Of a stretch of DNA of 64,000 nt, positions 61,618 through 64,000 are shown in pieces; position 1 is the first letter of the stretch; each line of letters opens with the position of its first letter. The stretch is from Falsiroseomonas bella (GTDB lineage: Bacteria > Pseudomonadota > Alphaproteobacteria > Acetobacterales > Acetobacteraceae). Below the pieces are notes generated by a model, which worked only from the letters and a program-made list of their open reading frames with translations, was not told the DNA's origin and ran no database searches. Made by a program: the position numbers and the translations under genes. The stretch is taken from the NCBI RefSeq assembly GCF_003173615.1, contig NZ_QGNA01000002.1, positions 62,001 to 126,000 of the forward strand, in the 5' to 3' direction.

Positions 61618-62952
61618 TCAGGCCGGCATGGTGGCCAGCGCGGTGAGCCCGCCGCTGGGGCGGTTGCTCAGCACCACATCGCCGCCATGGGCGCGCAGGA
61701 TGTTGCGGGCGATCGGCAGGCCGAGCCCGGTGCCGCCCGTCTCCCGGTTCCGGCTGCTCTCCAGCCGGCGGAAGGGCTGGAACACCCCTTCCAGCTCCTC
61801 CACCGGCACGCCCGGCCCGTCATCGTCGACGGCGATCCGGATCTGGCCGGGCGGCGCCTGCTGCAGGCTGAGCCGCGCTGATCCGCCATAGGCGATCGCA
61901 TTGCCCACCAGGTTCGCCAGCGCCCGCTTCATCGCGACAGGGCGGGCGCGCACCGTGAGGTGCTCGGGTCCCGCGAAGGTGATGCGCTCGGCAAGCTCGG
62001 GATTGGCGTCCGCCGCCTCGTCCAGCACGGTGCGGCACAGCGCCGCGAGGTCCACCGGCACGGAGGGCTCGGCCGCCGCGTCGTCGCGGGCGAAGGCCAG
62101 CGTCGCCGCGATCATCGCCTCCATTTCCTCGAGGTCGGCGATGATCTTCCGCCGCTGCTCGTCGTCGTCGAGCAGCTCGGCGCGCAGCTTCAGCCGGGTG
62201 ATCGGCGTCTTCAGGTCGTGCCCGATCGCCGCCAGCATCTGCGTGCGGTCGCTGACGAAGCGGCGGATGCGCTCGGCCATGGTGTTGAAGGCGTGGGCGG
62301 CGGTCGCGACCTCCGTCGGCCCGTTCTCCGGCAGCGGCGGCGCGTTCACGTCGCGGCCGAGCCGGTCGGCCGCATCCGCCAGGTCGCGCACCGGCCGCGT
62401 CAGCCGCCGCACCGCCCAGAGCGTCAGGCCCCCCGCGGCCAGGGTCATCAGCAGGAAGGAGGCGAGGAAGGTCTCGGAATGCCAGGGGCGGGGCGGCGGC
62501 AGCTCGATCCGCAGGTTCAGCCAGCCCTGGTCCTGGAAGCGCAGGCTCGCGAGCAGCACCCCGGGCCGGTAGGAGCCGGAGACGATCACCTCCCGCGGGC
62601 GCAGCCGCGGCGGCGCCGACATCACCGATTCCACGCGGAGAAGCCGGTTGACCGGGACCGGCGGTGGCGGGTTGCCGAGGCGTGCGATCGGCTCGGCGTC
62701 GTAGGTGGCGCGCAGGCCCTGCGGCAGATCGAGATCAGCCAGCACGGCCGCGCGGCGATCCGGCGGCGTCGCCAGCAGCGCCCGCCAGGCAGCGTAGCTG
62801 CGCTGCGACACCTCGCGCCCCTGCTGGAAGCGCTGCAGGTCCACGCGGTCCAGCGCATGGATCGTCAGCCCCGCCACCTGCACCAGCACCAGGCCGAGCA
62901 ACAGGAACAGCGCGGTGCGCCCGGCGAGGGAGCGGGGCAGCAGGCGCTTCAC
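61618..62952 (-). CDS. Sensor histidine kinase (EnvZ/OmpB-like)
   Basis: A 444-residue inner-membrane kinase: TM1 (12-30), periplasmic domain (31-160), TM2 (161-181), HAMP (182-235), HisKA with His245 in AAIGHDLKTPITRL, and ATPase boxes N (ANLVGNAIAYG), G1 (DDDGPGV), G2 (GGTGLGLPIARNIL). The phosphoacceptor box GHDLKTP resembles EnvZ. It sits 6 bases after the regulator gene. The signal is unknown; the periplasmic domain is not recognised. Confidence 0.93.
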   Translation of the reverse strand: MKRLLPRSLAGRTALFLLLGLVLVQVAGLTIHALDRVDLQRFQQGREVSQRSYAAWRALLATPPDRRAAVLADLDLPQGLRATYDAEPIARLGNPPPPVPVNRLLRVESVMSAPPRLRPREVIVSGSYRPGVLLASLRFQDQGWLNLRIELPPPRPWHSETFLASFLLMTLAAGGLTLWAVRRLTRPVRDLADAADRLGRDVNAPPLPENGPTEVATAAHAFNTMAERIRRFVSDRTQMLAAIGHDLKTPITRLKLRAELLDDDEQRRKIIADLEEMEAMIAATLAFARDDAAAEPSVPVDLAALCRTVLDEAADANPELAERITFAGPEHLTVRARPVAMKRALANLVGNAIAYGGSARLSLQQAPPGQIRIAVDDDGPGVPVEELEGVFQPFRRLESSRNRETGGTGLGLPIARNILRAHGGDVVLSNRPSGGLTALATMPA

Positions 62953-62958
62953 GCGGCC

Positions 62959-63693
62959 TCAGCCCCGTTCCACGGAGGTCGCCAGCACATAGCCGCCGCC
63001 TCGCACGGTCTTGATCAGCTGCGGGTTGCGCCCGTCATCCTCCAGCTTGCGGCGCAGCCGGCTGACCGCGACGTCGATGGCGCGGTCGAAGGGACCGGCC
63101 TGGCGGCCGCGCAGCAGGTCCATCAGCATGTCGCGGGTCAGCACCCGGTTCGGCCGCTCGACCAGTGCGATCAGCAGCTCGTATTCGCCGCCCGTGAGCG
63201 GCACCTCGACCCCCTGCGGATTCACGAGGCGCCGGCGCGCCGGCTCCAGGATCCAGCCGGAGAAGTGGATCTGCTTGGCCGGCGGCTCGCCGGAGGGCGA
63301 GCCGGTGGAGCTGTCGGTGGTGGCGCGGCGCAGCACCGCGCGGATGCGCGCCAGGAGTTCTCGCGGGTTGAAGGGCTTGGCGACGTAGTCGTCGGCGCCG
63401 AGCTCGAGCCCGACGATCCGGTCCGTCTCCTCGCCCATGGCGGTCAGCATCACCAGCGGCACCTCGGACTGGCTGCGCAGCCAGCGGGCGAAGTCCAGCC
63501 CCGACTCGCCCGGCATCATCAGGTCCAGCACCACCAGGTGGTAGCGCCCGAGCGGCCAGAGCTTCCGCGCCTCCCGCGCGTCGCGCGCGGTGGTGACGCG
63601 GAAGGACTGCTTCTCCAGGAACTTGGCGAGCAGGTCGCGGATCTCGCGATCGTCGTCCACGACCAGGATGTGCGGGTGCGCGTTGGCGTCCAT
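62959..63693 (-). CDS. OmpR-family response regulator
   Basis: A 244-residue regulator: receiver domain (1-120, phospho-Asp57 in VVLDLMMPG, acidic VVDDD, Lys in VAKPFNP) and winged-helix DNA-binding domain (140-240, with RVLTRDMLMDLLRG and KTVRGGGYVLA). A 20-residue linker contains SSTGSPSGEPP. ATG 63693; no obvious ribosome site. Partner of the downstream kinase. Confidence 0.94.
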   Translation of the reverse strand: MDANAHPHILVVDDDREIRDLLAKFLEKQSFRVTTARDAREARKLWPLGRYHLVVLDLMMPGESGLDFARWLRSQSEVPLVMLTAMGEETDRIVGLELGADDYVAKPFNPRELLARIRAVLRRATTDSSTGSPSGEPPAKQIHFSGWILEPARRRLVNPQGVEVPLTGGEYELLIALVERPNRVLTRDMLMDLLRGRQAGPFDRAIDVAVSRLRRKLEDDGRNPQLIKTVRGGGYVLATSVERG

Positions 63694-64000
63694 GTCTGTA
63701 ACATAGCGCGGCCGGGCCGCCGCCGAAGGCCGGTTCCGCCCCCGATTGTTTCGCGCCGTCACGATGGTCGCGTCTGCAACATGCTGTTGCACTTGCTCAC
63801 CGGCCGGCCCTTCGGCCGGTTACGTTGCGAGCCCATTCTCCTGTCAACACGGGCCGCCTCGGGCCGCGGCAGACTGATCGCCGCGGCGAAACGACCCCCC
63901 TCCTGCCCCGGGGCGGCCTCGTGTACTGGCGGCGGGGATGCACTCCCACCCGTCCCCGCCGCCGCCTTTTCCCCACCCGCCCGACTGGGCCCGCGCCGCG
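63694..64000 (+). other. Gene-free right edge with terminator-like hairpin; possible small RNA
   Basis: No supported reading frame in 307 bases. Inverted repeats: ACCGGCCG/CGGCCGGT (63799-63820) and GGCGGCGGGGA/TCCCCGCCGCC (63928-63963) followed by TTTT (63967-63970). The second is a plausible plus-strand intrinsic terminator with no gene to end, so a transcript of up to about 170 bases could arise between the response regulator and this point. It may equally be part of the promoter region of a gene beyond the window. Confidence 0.4.

Overview
The window is very GC-rich alphaproteobacterial chromosome, most like Acetobacteraceae (Roseomonas and relatives). The pointers are the aroQ-accB-accC-aat and NDUFA12-mlaD-DUF2155 gene blocks, many GTG and TTG starts, dense ATGA/GTGA/TGATG stop-start overlaps, and a rich set of solute-binding-protein transporters with aromatic catabolism. 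I see no prophage, insertion sequence, CRISPR array, tRNA or rRNA. The assignment rests on gene content only.

Layout. 1-3.1 kb: the end of a tryptophan 2,3-dioxygenase gene, a divergent isochorismatase-like hydrolase and amidohydrolase pair, and a patatin. 3.1-9.4 kb: a sulfide/persulfide locus read leftward (a YeeE/YedE pair, an ETHE1-type metallo-hydrolase, a DUF442-sulfide:quinone oxidoreductase fusion and a SulP permease). It is controlled by a divergent BigR/SqrR-type two-cysteine ArsR repressor, with an NsrR-like Rrf2 regulator overlapping it tail to tail. 9.5-17.8 kb: a NIPSNAP protein, then an ABC importer of the sugar/glycerol-phosphate type in one operon with an orphan molybdenum-hydroxylase large subunit and a 3-hydroxyisobutyrate-dehydrogenase-like enzyme.

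17.8-31.3 kb: a complete aerobic benzoyl-CoA (box) pathway. BoxR is on the plus strand. On the minus strand lie a five-gene Liv-type ABC importer, a DUF4863 protein, benzoate-CoA ligase, an alpha/beta hydrolase, BoxC, BoxB, BoxA and a thioesterase. Aromatic acid is imported, activated to CoA, epoxidised by BoxAB and ring-opened by BoxC. TGCA-bearing inverted repeats lie before the importer operon and before boxC and are good BoxR operator candidates.

31.3-44.3 kb: housekeeping and accessory minus-strand genes: an esterase, PPK2, an MFS carrier, an EEP-family nuclease/phosphatase, an AhpD-like protein, a nuclease-DUF2075 ATPase fusion, a YjfL/YgiC/YgiB-like trio, an EamA exporter, an alkyltransferase-like protein, a FemAB-like acyltransferase, RidA, and a cysteine-poor relic of class II ribonucleotide reductase. 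44.4-50.0 kb: core metabolism (NDUFA12, MlaD, DUF2155, aat, accC, accB, aroQ, thiS, thiG). 50.0-51.6 kb: an ornithine/lysine decarboxylase with a long structured leader. 52-60.5 kb: an Lrp regulator, a head-to-head pair of paralogous peptide-type binding proteins, a Dpp/Opp transporter and a papain-like-fold protein. 60.5-64 kb: a secreted tandem-repeat protein, a small ORF with a possibly leaderless promoter, and an OmpR/EnvZ-type two-component system. An orphan terminator-like hairpin lies at the right edge.
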